From assembly GCF_000143415.4 (NCBI RefSeq), contig NW_003314279.1, positions 705,824-765,823 on the forward strand: a DNA stretch of 60,000 bases, in the 5' to 3' direction. The translations under genes and the position numbers were made by a program. Below, piece after piece: positions 46,237-57,897 of this stretch. The notes under the pieces were generated by a model. The model searched no databases, was not told the DNA's origin, and worked only from the letters and a program-made list of their open reading frames with translations. Position 1 is the stretch's first letter. Each line of letters begins with the position of its first letter. The stretch comes from Selaginella moellendorffii (lineage: Eukaryota; Streptophyta; Lycopodiopsida; Selaginellales; Selaginellaceae).

Positions 46237-48030
46237 ATCATCGCTAGAGGCACAGATCTTCGCGAGCGAGATGTAAGGTGAGGAGCTACCGGGGGTCATC
46301 TCGGAGATCAAGCTCGCAGCTCTCCAAGCTCCCTCGGTTTTCATCCCACCAAGCGAGCAAGCTCCAAGCAGCGCTCCCCAGGTGGGATGATCCGGGTGGT
46401 ATGGCATGCTATCGATAAGCTCCTCGGCCGCCACCAATCGCCCAGATCGAGCCAGGAGATTGACAAGCCACGCGTAGTGCTCCGCCTTTGCTGCGATCCC
46501 AAAGTCCACAGCCATGGACGTCCAGAGCTCCCATCCCCGCTCGAGTAGCCCCTCGTAAGCACACACCGAGAGAACCCCCAGGAACGTCACGTCGTGTGGA
46601 TCGACTCCTTGGTGGATCATCTCCACGAAGAGCTGGAGGGCGCGCTCCCGGTTACCGCTTTGGACGTCGGCGGTGATCATCGCGGTCCACGACACCGAGT
46701 CGCGCTCCTCCATGGCATCAAAGTGCCTCTTTGCGTTCTCGAAGCTGCCACACTTGGCATACATTGAGATGAAGGAGTTTCCAAGCTCGACACTCCCCCG
46801 GCTTCCTCCAATCTCCTCGTCGATGAGCATTCCGGGAGTGAGCGCCGAGGCCTGCGAGCACGCATCGATCAGGCACAGGAAAGTTATCCCGTTGGGACGA
46901 ACTCCCTCGATGATCATGAGCTTGAACAGCTCCAGCGCCTCGATCGGCCGCTCGCTCCGCGTGTAGCACGTGAGCATCGCGTTCCACGACACCAGGTCGC
47001 GCTCCGGCATGCCGTCGAAGATCCTCCTCGTCTCCTCGAAGTGCGCCATCTGCGAACACGCCAGAAACATGCTCGTCCATGACCGGATGTTCCACTGTGC
47101 CATTTTTTCAAACACTAGCCTCGCGCTCCCCAGATCGTTTCCCTGGCCGTATGCAGCGATCAGCGCGTTCCAGGATCCCGCGTCTCGGTCCATCGCGAGG
47201 AAGATCTTCCTGGCTTGATCGATGTTTCCGGCTTCGGCATACCCGAACAGCATGCTCGTCCAAGTGATGGAGTTCGGACAAGGGACGCTCTGGAACAGCC
47301 TCCTGGCCTCCTCGAGCATTCCAGTGCGCGTGTAGGCGGGAAAGATCGAGTTCCACGACACCGAGTCTCGGGCTGGAATGCGATCGAAGAGTGCCCGCGC
47401 TGCTCGAACATCCCCAGCCTGGGCATTTGCCGTGATTAGAGCATTCCACGACACGATGTTTCTCTCGGGCATTTTGTCGAATAGAAACTTTGCTTCCTGG
47501 AGCTGGCCAGTTTGGGAGAGCCCGGAAAGAAAAGCCGTCCACGACACCACGTTGACGACAGGCATTCTTGTAAAGAATCTGCTTGCTTCAAGACAATCCC
47601 CGGACTGGGCATATGCAGAGACCATAGAGTTCCAAGACGCAACATCGCGCTGGGCCATTTTATCAAACATTTCTCTTGACTCGGCAATGTTTTCAGAATC
47701 CGCTAATGCAACCATGACCGCATTGGAGGAAACCGCGCTGTGCTCTGGCATTTTCCAGAACCATTTCCCGGCCTCGTTAAGATACCCGTTTTGGGCAAGA
47801 AGTGCCACCATGATTGTCCACGAGAAAACGTTTCTCCAGCGCAACCTCTCAAACGCTGCTCTCGCTTCGTCCAGGCTTCCCAGCCGCCCAAACATTTGGA
47901 TGATGTGGTTGCCCAGAAACTTTTGGCTGTCCAGGCCCTTCCTTGCGAGCTCCCAGTGCAATTGCCGTCCATCTGACAGATGGTTACAAGCTTTCAACTT
48001 CAAAGCATAATCAGCCTCCACAAGCCTCAT
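46231..48030 (-). CDS. PLS/SS-type PPR protein, 599 aa
   Basis: Intron-less PPR gene with a long run of short repeats: EARAAFERLRWRNVFSWT, ESREMFDKMAQRDVASWNSM, EASRFFTRMPVVNVVSW, EAKFLFDKMPERNIVSWNAL, AARALFDRIPARDSVSWNSI. Longer repeats come later (SFISMYAKCGSFENAKRHF). An E-like block (HYAWLVNLLARSGRLVAAEE) precedes the end SLAKICASSDDL; no DYW. The pattern of many consecutive S repeats with the D/N-x-V/I-S-W-N signature is common in lycophytes (recalled). Coding sequence overlaps the convergent PPR gene by six bases: TCATAG holds both stops. Confidence 0.92.
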   Translation of the reverse strand: MRLVEADYALKLKACNHLSDGRQLHWELARKGLDSQKFLGNHIIQMFGRLGSLDEARAAFERLRWRNVFSWTIMVALLAQNGYLNEAGKWFWKMPEHSAVSSNAVMVALADSENIAESREMFDKMAQRDVASWNSMVSAYAQSGDCLEASRFFTRMPVVNVVSWTAFLSGLSQTGQLQEAKFLFDKMPERNIVSWNALITANAQAGDVRAARALFDRIPARDSVSWNSIFPAYTRTGMLEEARRLFQSVPCPNSITWTSMLFGYAEAGNIDQARKIFLAMDRDAGSWNALIAAYGQGNDLGSARLVFEKMAQWNIRSWTSMFLACSQMAHFEETRRIFDGMPERDLVSWNAMLTCYTRSERPIEALELFKLMIIEGVRPNGITFLCLIDACSQASALTPGMLIDEEIGGSRGSVELGNSFISMYAKCGSFENAKRHFDAMEERDSVSWTAMITADVQSGNRERALQLFVEMIHQGVDPHDVTFLGVLSVCAYEGLLERGWELWTSMAVDFGIAAKAEHYAWLVNLLARSGRLVAAEELIDSMPYHPDHPTWGALLGACSLGGMKTEGAWRAASLISEMTPGSSSPYISLAKICASSDDL

Positions 48031-48150
48031 GAAATGCCATCCATACAGGAATTACTAAGTACTTTCAAACATTCTTTGGCTTATTGTACTGGAGTTGCAC
48101 ATTTATTATTTTAGACTAAAATTTAAACTATGTTTTAAAGGAAATGATTA

Positions 48151-48159
48151 CACACACAC

Positions 48160-48191
<32 letters not shown>
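48151..48191. repeat. (CA)n(TA)n microsatellite
   Basis: Short CACACACA run followed by about 14 TA units. Confidence 0.85.
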
Positions 48192-48197
<6 letters not shown>

Positions 48198-48308
48198 ATT
48201 ATAAAAATATAGCATATTGATTGTTGTTAATTTTGGTTTTGGGATATTGTTTCTTTCATGTGATACATTAGTGAATATTTATTTATTAGATAATAATATT
48301 TTCTATAC

Positions 48309-48485
48309 TTTAAGTTATTTTTTACAAGTTATTTAGTATATTATCTAAGATATCTAGTAATTAAGCTTTATCATTTACTTAGTGATATACTTGCTATTGA
48401 ATTCTCTCAAGATGGTTAATCCTAAGTCTCTTGATTCTTGGTAGTTCCTATACTTTACTGGTTTATTAAATGATAATTTAATTAG
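48309..48485 (+). repeat. Diverged direct repeat, copy 1
   Basis: Matches 49205-49390 in order by eye: TAGTAATTAAG, TTTATCATT, GATATACTTGCTATTGAATT, GTTAATCCTA, then TATACTT...TTTATTA and GATGATAA against AATGATAA. Offset about 0.9 kb. The rest of the two segments is only weakly alike. Confidence 0.6.
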
Positions 48486-49204
48486 AATATATTTAAAAGA
48501 ATATTATGAGTTTTACCATGATTTCTTTTTTTGCATTGAAGTTAGTTCATGTAAGACTTATGATTATTGTTAGCTAAAACTTGACTATAAGTTTCTTCAA
48601 GCTTTTTATTTTTTAAATTCTCATACTTATTATTTTATTTGTTAGGAGTTGTTGAAAAAGGCATTTTGGCTCATTAATTCCAAAGTAAAAATGGTATTTA
48701 CATCTAGCAATCATCAGTAATGATTGACTATCATTTAGGATAATTGATTGTTCTTATCAAAGATTTTGTTTAATTATTGTTGATATAGAATGATTTGCCG
48801 TTCTTTAGGATAATAGATTTTTTCTTTGATAATGATTATGCATTTTTTTATTTATGGGATAATTGATGATCTTTTATGACAATTAATTATTATTTTTTAT
48901 GGTTTTTAGCTGTTCATATTACCATATATTTTTTGTGGTTTACTCTAGATTAATCTATTAAGTTTGAGATATTAGTAAGATATTGTTGATGCTTACTTAA
49001 GTAACTTGAGTTTTTTGGTATTATTAATTGAGATCTATTCAAATTCCCTAGTGTGATAGTTGGAATGAATAAGTATTTGGTAGTCTTGCAGTATTCATTT
49101 TATTTTGTTAATTGTTGCTATAGTTGGTTTTAATACATTTGAATGTTATTTCTTTTGATATATTTGTAAGCATTTTGCTTGAGTCAATGATACTTTATAT
49201 TCTT

Positions 49205-49390
49205 TAGGTTATCTTTCGTTAATTGTTTAGCATGCTATCTACAATCTTTAGTAATTAAGTTTTATCATTGGGTTTTCTTGATGATATACTTGCTATTGAA
49301 TTTTGTTAAATAGTTAATCCTATGACTTTTAACCTTTAATGATTTTAGTGGTTTTTATACTTCTTTATTAGATGATAACTTAATTGAAAT
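49205..49390 (+). repeat. Diverged direct repeat, copy 2
   Basis: Partner of 48309-48485; shares the word order listed there. Confidence 0.6.
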
Positions 49391-49999
49391 GCTTTTGTGT
49401 TCTAATATAAGACTTATTCAATGATAATTTGGTCTCTAACATATTATTACCTCTAACTTTGATATTATCCATCTCTTAATCTTTGGGTTTGGGTTAATAT
49501 AGGTAGATTAGTTTTGGCATTTTGTGTATATGGTGAAATCTTTAGTTATGGGGTAAATATTATCAACTGATCACATCACTCACCTCTCTCTTAATGTTCC
49601 TTATTCCATAAAAAGTGTATGACTATGTAAACAACTTTAACTACTTATTTATAATAGTCAATTTAAGCCTTATCAATATGTTTGGTTTGTTTACTCATAA
49701 AGGTTAGGGCCTATCACTTCTCTCTTTATATCATTTATAAGCATAGGCATATCATCTTTTATAAGTTGGATGACATGCAAAATAGCAAAGATGGCTAACT
49801 CTATTGGTAATTTTGTTGTTGGTGATGGCTAAAAGGTGTCTATGTTAGAGCGCATGATAAAGAAGTTACCCTTTAACTTATTTAAGTTAGTGCATTTCTT
49901 ACAACATATGAACACCATAAACTTTTTCTGAAGTTGTTTCTTTGCCATGGAATTGCTCAATAATGCTGTCTGGGTCTACATGGATTATTTGTTAAATAA

Positions 50000-52250
50000 A
50001 GCCTTTATTGTCTAGAAAAACAAACCTTGGGTTGAGTTTTGTTAAAGCACGAAACTAGTAAAGAACTTTAATAAGAGGTTTCGTTATGCACAAAACCAAC
50101 AAAGAGTAGAATCTTCATATGAAGGTACTTCTAGAGAACTTGTCTCACCTTTTTATCTCATGCCTTTGTCTTCACCTTGAGTAAAACCAGTACAAAGACA
50201 ATGGGAGAAACACCACAAAACGAGGTGCTAAGGGGTCTTATTTTGAAAAGGGAGTCACTCACAAACTTAACAACATAACACTGTTGCAATTATGAAGTTT
50301 GGAACATTTGTGCATGGCTTTTACATCATTCTCAAAGCATCTCCTCCACTTGTAGCAAGTTTTCTAGTGATGTAGACTCCATCAATTCTCCTTAAATTCA
50401 ATGAAATGCCACTTTGGAGTCACTCAAGGGCATTCACTTGGCTTTGACATCTCAACTAAGGGATCCAGCCTCATACAGCCAAGTGTTGGGAAATTCTCTA
50501 GCAAGCTCAGCCTATAAAACTATGTATTTTTCTCAGTTAGATTATTGATTCATCAAGGACTACATTGGTTTGACTCACCCTCTAGTGGCCTTACTCAAGG
50601 ATGGCATGAACTTTGTATGGAGAGACTATGAATGGCAATTGTTTAAGAAACTTCAAACCATTCTCCAATCTCCACTAATCATGCAACTACCACATTTAAA
50701 AGAGTTGTTCCACATCTTCATTTCCATTGGAGAGGAAGCCTTTGGCATCTGCATATGCCCGTGTCCAAGACTACTCCAACCTTTACACTCAACATACTTT
50801 GCATTTCACTCCTCCACAATTGAGCAACAAAACATACTTGCAAAAAAAGAGGCTGTTGCGGTGGTGTATACTCTCTAGCATTTTTTACACTTGCTTTTCG
50901 GAGCTTGTATCCATTACACATTTATAGATGTGTTAATGTTCCTTTTATAGAGAGCACTTTAGACTTCATATACTTTATTGTGGATTTTCATGATCCAAGA
51001 GTTTTAGCCAGCTTTTGTGATGCAACACTAACATGTATATGACCCTAGCCAACTCACATTGCAGCCAACATGGAGTTTTTCACTATCCTTGCAACCCTTT
51101 AGGATGTAGCTGAGTACCTCAATAACAAGGCATATCCTCCATATTCATCTATGGAGTAGCAACAAGCCTTACACAACAAGGCTTGAGACTTTTGCCTCCT
51201 TGGTGGAGCACTTTATAGGTGTCTATGTTGTGTTTTGGAAGGATGGCATGAGCTCTAAAACAGCTCTGTGCTTTCCACACATATGCCGGCCATTTCTCAG
51301 GAAAGACTATTGTCCAACTTCTACTCCATCACAAATACAACACTTTACCACAATGTAGTAGCATATGCAGAGGCTTGTGTCTAGTGTCAGAAGTGTCAAA
51401 AGTTCAATCCTCCTAACCACATCCCACAATTTTTGTTTTAGCTTATCACCTTAGCAAGACCATTTTTCAAGTGGGGTTTGGGTTTTGTGGGGCTGATTTC
51501 CTTCACAAGTGGGTTGAGGCAATGTCCTTGTAGCATGCTAATCAAGTTTCCACAATATGCTATAAATATATCATATGTTGTTTTAGAGTCTTTGTGATCC
51601 TTGTTTTAGATCACGGTGGTGTTTTCCTTAGGCAAGTCATGCAATGGCTCCTCCAGATCTTATAAATGTAACATGTGAAGAGCAATAGTTATTACCCTCA
51701 ATCAAACAGCCAAGCTAAGTCTAGCAACAAAATGTTAAGACCATTCTCTTAAAGCTCATTGAAGATCATCCACACTAATGATATAAGCACTTGCTGACAA
51801 CACTTTGGGCTTTTAGGATGACAATTAAAAGCATTGTAGCAACCACTCTAGTCTCTCTAGTATATGGAGTTGAGGCTTTTCTTCTAGTCAATCTCCAAAT
51901 CCCTTCAATTTAGCTTATTTTGTGACATGCAGTGAAATTTTGATTTACTGATGAGGAGTAGCCCCAAGCTTGAGCATGGGATCTTCTCAAACTTGATGAG
52001 CAACATTATGTAGTAGCTGAGCACCTTCTTGCCACCAAGTGCAGGCACAAGGGATAATAGGATCAATTTCAACGAAATGAGCCCTTTCCCATTGGCCCGC
52101 TCATGATGCTCTAGGACTTTGCACTTTCCACAAAGTTCTCTCCTAAAAAGCTTGGGGCCTTTCTTTATCAAAAAGCACATTGGAGGTAGTGTTTACATCC
52201 TCACAAAATGATCAAAGTTACACAAGGCACTATCACCTCAAAACTCTTTT
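50000..52250 (+). mobile_element. Degenerate Ty3/gypsy retrotransposon fragment
   Basis: Old copy with many stops and frame changes; borders are approximate. RT/RNase H linker remains as PLVALLKDGMNFVW (from 50578) with AKKEAVAVVYTL (about 50840-50875). Integrase remnants are AGHFSGKT-like (about 51283), the zinc-finger remnant CQKCQKFNPP (51379-51411), FKWGLGFVG (about 51468), KWVEAMS (about 51510) and YYPQSNSQAKSSN (about 51692-51730). A C-terminal KKHIGGSVYILTK (about 52165-52203) follows. It is from a different gypsy lineage from the 12.6 kb element. No LTR pair was identified. Confidence 0.85.
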
Positions 52251-54186
52251 AACCAGTGAACTTAAATCCAGGCTCCTTTTTCTTTTCTTTTTATTTCTTT
52301 TTTTTTGCTTTTACCTCTTTTCTTCTCTCTTTTAGGATGTGATCTCATAGGTGGAGCAAGCATGAGGCTGGATTTTCACCTCAAGGTTGCATCAACTCCT
52401 CTTGTCTAGAAGCTTGAGTATTTCTTAAATTGTTTTTCAAGGCTTCCAGATTTGCACTACATTAGTGCACTCTATACATCACCACTATCATTCTCCATCA
52501 CTCACAGTCATCATCCATTCATTCTTTTACTTTCTCCACCATAGTTTCATACTTAATAAAGTTTCTCACTCATTTTTCATACCATGTACACACAATCTAA
52601 GGGATCCCATTATATCACTATCTTCAACATTAGTAGACATGACAAATGAATCAAGAATCAACAAAATCTGATATACCAAAGTCAAAATCAAACTCTCATA
52701 ATGCAACAATTCCAACCAAATCTAGGATATTTAGTAGTTGGTTTTCAAGAGTCAATTAAACCTGATACACATAGGAGACCAAACATTACCATGGGCAAAT
52801 GTTTGTTCCTAATCCTGACAATATCTTCCAACACAAGTAGTGATCCATGCACCAAAATAGATAGCAAGCTTTTTCTTTTTCTACAACTTGTATATGAATT
52901 GTTGACCACTTTGACAGTTATTAGAAGCTCACAAATCCCCTCCACTACCATTACATTATAATTGGACATCATATTCATCCACATTCCATTCCTTCAGCCA
53001 CCATCTTTCATCACTCCAATAGTTACCATCCCCAGGTAATATATTCATTCTACCATTCCATGTCCTTGGAACTTTGGGCATGACCAGGCTATGCTGAAGG
53101 AACTTTCTAGAGGTGAGGGGACTTGAGATGGAATTCCAGGTAAGTGATTCCCCTCCATTTGGTTTTATGTTTTTTCATTGCTCTTTTTTGCTTTTGCTTT
53201 CTTTTCCACTTACTCTACTTTTAGTCAAGTGTCAAGTTCTTACTTTTAAAAAAAAGGAAGGGAAAATTAGGAACCTGAAACTTTTCACTTCCTCCTTTTC
53301 TCTTTTATTTCTTTTTCTTTTGTGTTCCCCTCCACTTTTTCTAGCAATAGTGTTGACACAACACATCATATTGTAGCATTGTGGGTTTCTCATATGTGAT
53401 GGAGTTTGGCACAATCTCCCATGGTCATCTATTAGTATATGCATAGCATTTGAGTGAGATTTCATAGAATATTCCACTATTGGAATATTCTAGAGGCATA
53501 AGGAGATTTTAAGGCAGAGGGGTATATTCTTTCTTCTCTCCACTTTTAGGGCAGGGGGTTCGCACAAAAGATTTTGTTTATATGTTTCTCCGAATGTTGA
53601 TTAAAATTCCTTAGGATTGTGACATGTATATCAGATGAGCACAATTAAATGTGGAGGCTTTGTATGGTGAGAACTTTCTCTATTTTGTCTACTCTTACTT
53701 TCAAGAAGTCTTAAAACACAAACAAAGCTACCCATTATCTAGATTTGTGTATTTCCATTATTATTTTCTAATCATGCTCTATGTTCTTCTTCTCCACACC
53801 ATTATAATCTTTGAGCATCAATTTCTTAAGTGTTAAGAGTCCATTTCCAATGCCATTTGTATCTTCTTTTAGATGAATCTTATTTATCATATTTGACAGG
53901 AATTAAAAGATGTAATAATGTGACTGAGATTAGTTTAAATAAATATTATTTTAAATTTTAAAATCCTGGTGAAAAAATACTAACCCTTCAACCTAAAATT
54001 TTTTAATCATCCAAATTGTCACATAGCCAAAAACGCAATCATTAATAATAATGTGTTATTATAAAAATCTTTGTGAGTAAATCAATGTCTGGATATAAAT
54101 ATACATACAGCTCTACAATTAAAAATAAAATTAAAAAAATAATTTATAATATTAATTATTTTTAAAAATTTCTATATAATAAAAAT
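52251..54186. other. AT- and pyrimidine-rich DNA, no gene recognised
   Basis: Probably decayed repeat sequence. Poly-pyrimidine runs near 52270-52320 and 53170-53340 give hydrophobic low-complexity frames that are not protein-like. Confidence 0.5.
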
Positions 54187-55074
54187 TTAAAAACTACATA
54201 ACTTATGATTATTTGTATTAGAGTTCCATAAAGCCATATTTGGATATTTTGCTCTATAAATAACTAAATTATAGTCATTTTGAACTGTGAAATATGCTGG
54301 TACAAACAAATTAGTTTTATCACTCAAATAATTATTAGAATTCCATAATACCTCATTTCTATATTTTAAAACTAGATTTCCATTATTAAGAAGCTTTAAA
54401 TAACAGTTAAATACATTTTTAAAGGAAAATAACTTATCCCAAATTTTTTTATCTTTTGAATATAAAAGCATATCACAATTGATTTTTAAAATTAGTATAT
54501 TTTTTCCATTTGGGGAAACTAGAAAACTATCACTATAAAGTGCAGTGTTAAAATATAGAATACTGATTTTAATATTGCAATAAAATGAGTTGTCATTAGT
54601 AAAAAAAATGTTATTTGAATATGTAGAAAGAGATATAGAATCATCTGTTTTTAAATTATATTTTAATATATATGTATTAGTTTCTTTTTCAAAAGAATCT
54701 GAAGAATAAAAATTTATTGTATCTATAATTGGATTTAATATATTCACAAAACCTTGAAATAAACTATGACCATTAATAGTTGAAACTGAGCTTTCAATTG
54801 AACATTTATCTTTTCGCTTTATAAATACAGAAACAATTCCTTCAGAAGTCTTAACTTCAATATCATCTCCATAAGTAGTTGAGTAAGAAGAACTTTTATC
54901 TTGGTCAATTTTCTTTAATAATTCATAAAATGCTCCAATAATTTTAGCCATATCTTGTGGATTAAAAAAACTTACTCTTCCAATTTTAGGTGAGCATTTT
55001 GGAGCAATAATTTTATTAAAGCATATAAAAAATAAAATTGAAAGGAAATACATTCTGAGATAAATTTTTTTCAT
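54187..55074 (-). CDS. AT-rich ORF with signal peptide and bulb-type lectin-like C-terminus, 295 aa
   Basis: Uninterrupted 295-codon frame in DNA of very high AT content, where a chance ORF of this size is unlikely. Hydrophobic N-terminus YFLSILFFICFNKII suggests secretion. The middle (aa about 30-180) is unrecognised. The last 110 residues resemble a bulb-type mannose-binding lectin (B_lectin/GNA) fold: LLNNGNLVLKYRNEVLWNSN, then VQNDYNLVIYR, near the QxDxNxVxY sugar-site pattern, and ALWNSNT. The site reads QNDYNLVIY, so the spacing fits but residues differ in part. Codons are A/T-ending, unlike the GC-richer genes in the window. No introns. It may be a recently acquired or mobile-element-associated gene, or a contaminant-like insertion; expression unknown. 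Confidence 0.65.
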   Translation of the reverse strand: MKKIYLRMYFLSILFFICFNKIIAPKCSPKIGRVSFFNPQDMAKIIGAFYELLKKIDQDKSSSYSTTYGDDIEVKTSEGIVSVFIKRKDKCSIESSVSTINGHSLFQGFVNILNPIIDTINFYSSDSFEKETNTYILKYNLKTDDSISLSTYSNNIFFTNDNSFYCNIKISILYFNTALYSDSFLVSPNGKNILILKINCDMLLYSKDKKIWDKLFSFKNVFNCYLKLLNNGNLVLKYRNEVLWNSNNYLSDKTNLFVPAYFTVQNDYNLVIYRAKYPNMALWNSNTNNHKLCSF

Positions 55075-56530
55075 TTTACTTTAATCTATAGGAATTAAAT
55101 ATTGATTTATATAGTTATATTAATAAATTTATAATTAGGATTTTTTAATTTTAAAAATACTACTATTCATAATTTTTATTAGTTATATCGACCAAAAATT
55201 AATATTTTTTAGTCATTGAACACATGTCAAGTTTTCTAAGTTTTATTTTAATAAAAAATTAAAACTCAAAAAAGTGCTGATAATTGTTTTTGATACTCAT
55301 TTAGAGGTACAATACATTGTCAAACACAAGGATGTTTAACATATTTAATGTGAAAGAAAAGAGGATGCAATCTTTTTTTATACATGATATTATGTAAGTT
55401 TTTTTAATTCTATATAAGTATAACTATGTTTTACCTCTAGGATATGTGTAAAACAAAGTGTAAACCATGACTTTTAAAGTAAATAATACAAAATCAAGTT
55501 TGATTTTGTTGGTTTTGTTCTAGAGCAAGCTATGAATTTGTAAATATAACTTTGTTTGAACATCACATCAAAGTGATGATGTGACCTGGGTAACTATATC
55601 TTTTATAGTCATATTTATTCTATATATGCAATGTATAATACTTTTAATTGGACATTATTAAAAAAATTATAAAGCGAACAAAAAAATATAAGTCACAGTT
55701 CCTCTCAAAGCATCACATGAGAAAGGGATAGAATTTCTTAGACAAGTCACACTAGTGGAAGCAAGCTGGACAACTTTGGTGGTAGCATATCATGCCAAGA
55801 TAAATGCTTTCTTCCCCAAATTTTGGAGCAATTTTAGCTGTTGCTCCTTGACAAAAATTTAGCTGAAAAAGCCCCATCAATCAATCCATCTATCTAACTA
55901 GGACAATTGCAAGCAACTAGGATCTCTCACTCAGTCAATATTTCCCTACCCCTACTGATTGAGGCTATTGTAGAAGGCCACCAGAGAATAAATAACTAGC
56001 CTAATAGATGTAAGAGCCTTGGAGAGTCACATTTCTTCGTCTTGGAGCCCTTATGGCCTCTCTTGGGAAGCACTTCGATCTTTTCCACCAAGGACACCAA
56101 GAGGCGAGGGTGTGGAATGTCTCTTGTGAGGCAATTCTATACCCTTTAATCAATGGGAGAGTAGATCACATGAAATTCTTTGATATGTTGCTATCTAGAA
56201 TGTGATGTCAAGTCTCAAAAGAAAATTCATATGTGCAAGCAAATGCTTCTCCCCCAGCCCTTGACAACTAAGGCCCTAGAAGGAATAAAAACAATAGAAA
56301 AACACCTCCTCAAGCTTGAGCATAAACTCACCCACTGCCACACCATACTAGAGACACCCACATGCTCTTGCTTTATCTCCCGTGGCACAGGAGCCTTTAA
56401 TCCTAAACATAAAGTATAAAAACTTTACATTTTCAAATTTCACATCACAGCAAATAGTACTCTTGAACACATTGATGGTGGCAAGTAGCTAGCGGCTTCT
56501 TAGAGATTAGCTAGTCTTGATTCTTGAAGT
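55075..56530. other. AT-rich DNA without recognised genes
   Basis: No coding signal beyond short frames. Composition becomes more balanced after about 55690, perhaps decayed transposon sequence, and changes abruptly at about 56560 into the broken VWA gene. Confidence 0.5.
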
Positions 56531-57726
56531 GTTAGCTTCCTAGAGACTTTGTAGAATATATATACGAAAGCGAGGAAGTCGAGATCGAGGGGCGGAAGTA
56601 CAAGTGGGGAGAGTCGGGTGCGGCTGAGATGTGCATGATGCACTGCAAAGCTCGAGGCCGTGGACATGTCCACCTGGCTGTGTGCAAGGACCAGAAGGAC
56701 GACGGTGTCTGTGGCAAGGTGAAGTTTTTGGAAGAAGCTCGTCACGCAACTGTGAGATATGGTCCAGACTTCGACACTTCAAAAGACGAGCTCACTCATG
56801 CAACGTACTGGAAGAACATGAAGTTTAAGGATCCCTGCTCGGAAGACGACCAGAGGCAGTTTGCTCTCTGCGGCCACTGCTGCCAATCTACCGAACACAA
56901 CGGCAGCAGTAGCAGCTCAGGTAATCTACGTTTGGAAGCTCTTAGTTCGCATAACTCTCTGTTTTTTTTCTTTGCAGGTGATAGTACTTTCCAGGCTGAA
57001 GGAAAATCGTATTGCATTGAGAAGCTGTGGCACGATCCAGTTCCCAAAGCAATCTCTTATACAGGCCACGTGACTGAAGACGGACACAACTTTGCATGCA
57101 ACCACTCCAAAGACGTGTCCAGCCATGTCATTTTGTGGTGGATCGATCAGGATCCATGGGATCGCCGGACATTAAACCGAAGATGGTCAAGTTCCCAAAG
57201 AACCGTCTGCGTCTTCGAGGCCATAGTTCGTTTCATTCGAACCCGCATAGCTGCCAACCTTCAAGACGTAATGTCAGGGGTTCTCTTCGACGACCACGGA
57301 CAGATCGCGATGGAGCGGGAGCACATGTCCGAGCTTCAGGTGGACAAGCTTATCGCTTTTGAAGACACCGGGGGAACCGTTTACTCGTCTGGGATTGCTC
57401 GCGTGGAAGAGATTCTAGTTCGCTCGGTCAGTGATCCAGCAGTGGCCGGCAAGAGTCCAGCAGTGGTGTTTCTGAGAGATGGTGACAACTATGGAGGTTT
57501 GGATCCCGTGCACTGCGTGAACCAACTCAAGAAGCTGGAACAGAGTCTCATCTTTCACACCATCATGTTTGCGACCGATCTGACCAATTGCGTGAAGAAA
57601 CTTCTCACCGACATGGCTGATGCTGGCGACGGCATGTTTCAAGTGAGCATTGACGAGATCCAGCTCTCGAGGAGCTTCGAAGACCTTTTAAAGAGTCTAC
57701 GTCCCAGAGTGGCATCTCTCATGTAG
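56531..57726 (+). pseudogene. 5'-truncated, frame-damaged Cys/His-rich VWA-domain gene
   Basis: The reading frame opens right after a possible acceptor TAG at 56528-56530 with no start codon (RDFVEYIYESEEVEIEGRKY), so upstream exons seem lost; the first ATG is 56629. A Cys/His-rich stretch (CMMHCKARGRGHVHLAVC, CGHCCQ) precedes a 57-nt intron (56921-56977). A von Willebrand A fold should follow, but its metal-site motif FVVDRSGSM (57132-57158) lies one frame away from the rest. The frame shifts at a T run near 57130 and returns near 57205. The VWA C-terminal half is normal (VVFLRDGDNYGG, FHTIMFATDL, GDGMFQVSIDEIQ) to the stop at 57726. Read straight, ATG 56629 gives 365 aa lacking the metal site. 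Sequencing error at the T run is an alternative. Confidence 0.65.
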
Positions 57727-57897
57727 CTGGCTTCAGGAGGTATGAACTCTACTATATCATTTTTTTTCGAGATCATACTACTGACAATCCTGCTCTTCAT
57801 TCCAGGATATAGGACATATGGCAGAGAGGAAAGCAATCGTAATTTACATTTCCTTTGTCATGTTTTCACTGTGTGTCTACTCCTAGATCGAAGTAAG

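Larger units (their letters stand above)
48031..49999. other. AT-rich gene-free DNA with diverged repeats
   Basis: Base composition changes sharply upstream of the PPR start. No gene seen. Contains a (CA)/(TA) microsatellite at 48151-48191, repeated GATAATTGAT-type words at 48735-48870, and two related stretches listed separately. Confidence 0.6.

Noticed and set aside
48700-48910. Possible CRISPR-like spaced repeats (GATAATTGAT words)
   Set aside because: Units and spacing are irregular and the context is a plant nuclear genome; simple AT-rich sequence explains them.
50570-50878. 102-codon open frame as an independent gene
   Set aside because: It is the RT/RNase H linker of a degenerate gypsy element, in line with further pol remnants downstream.
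53113-53376. 87-codon hydrophobic frame
   Set aside because: Made of pyrimidine-rich low-complexity DNA, Phe/Leu runs only, no domain, surrounded by decayed repeats.
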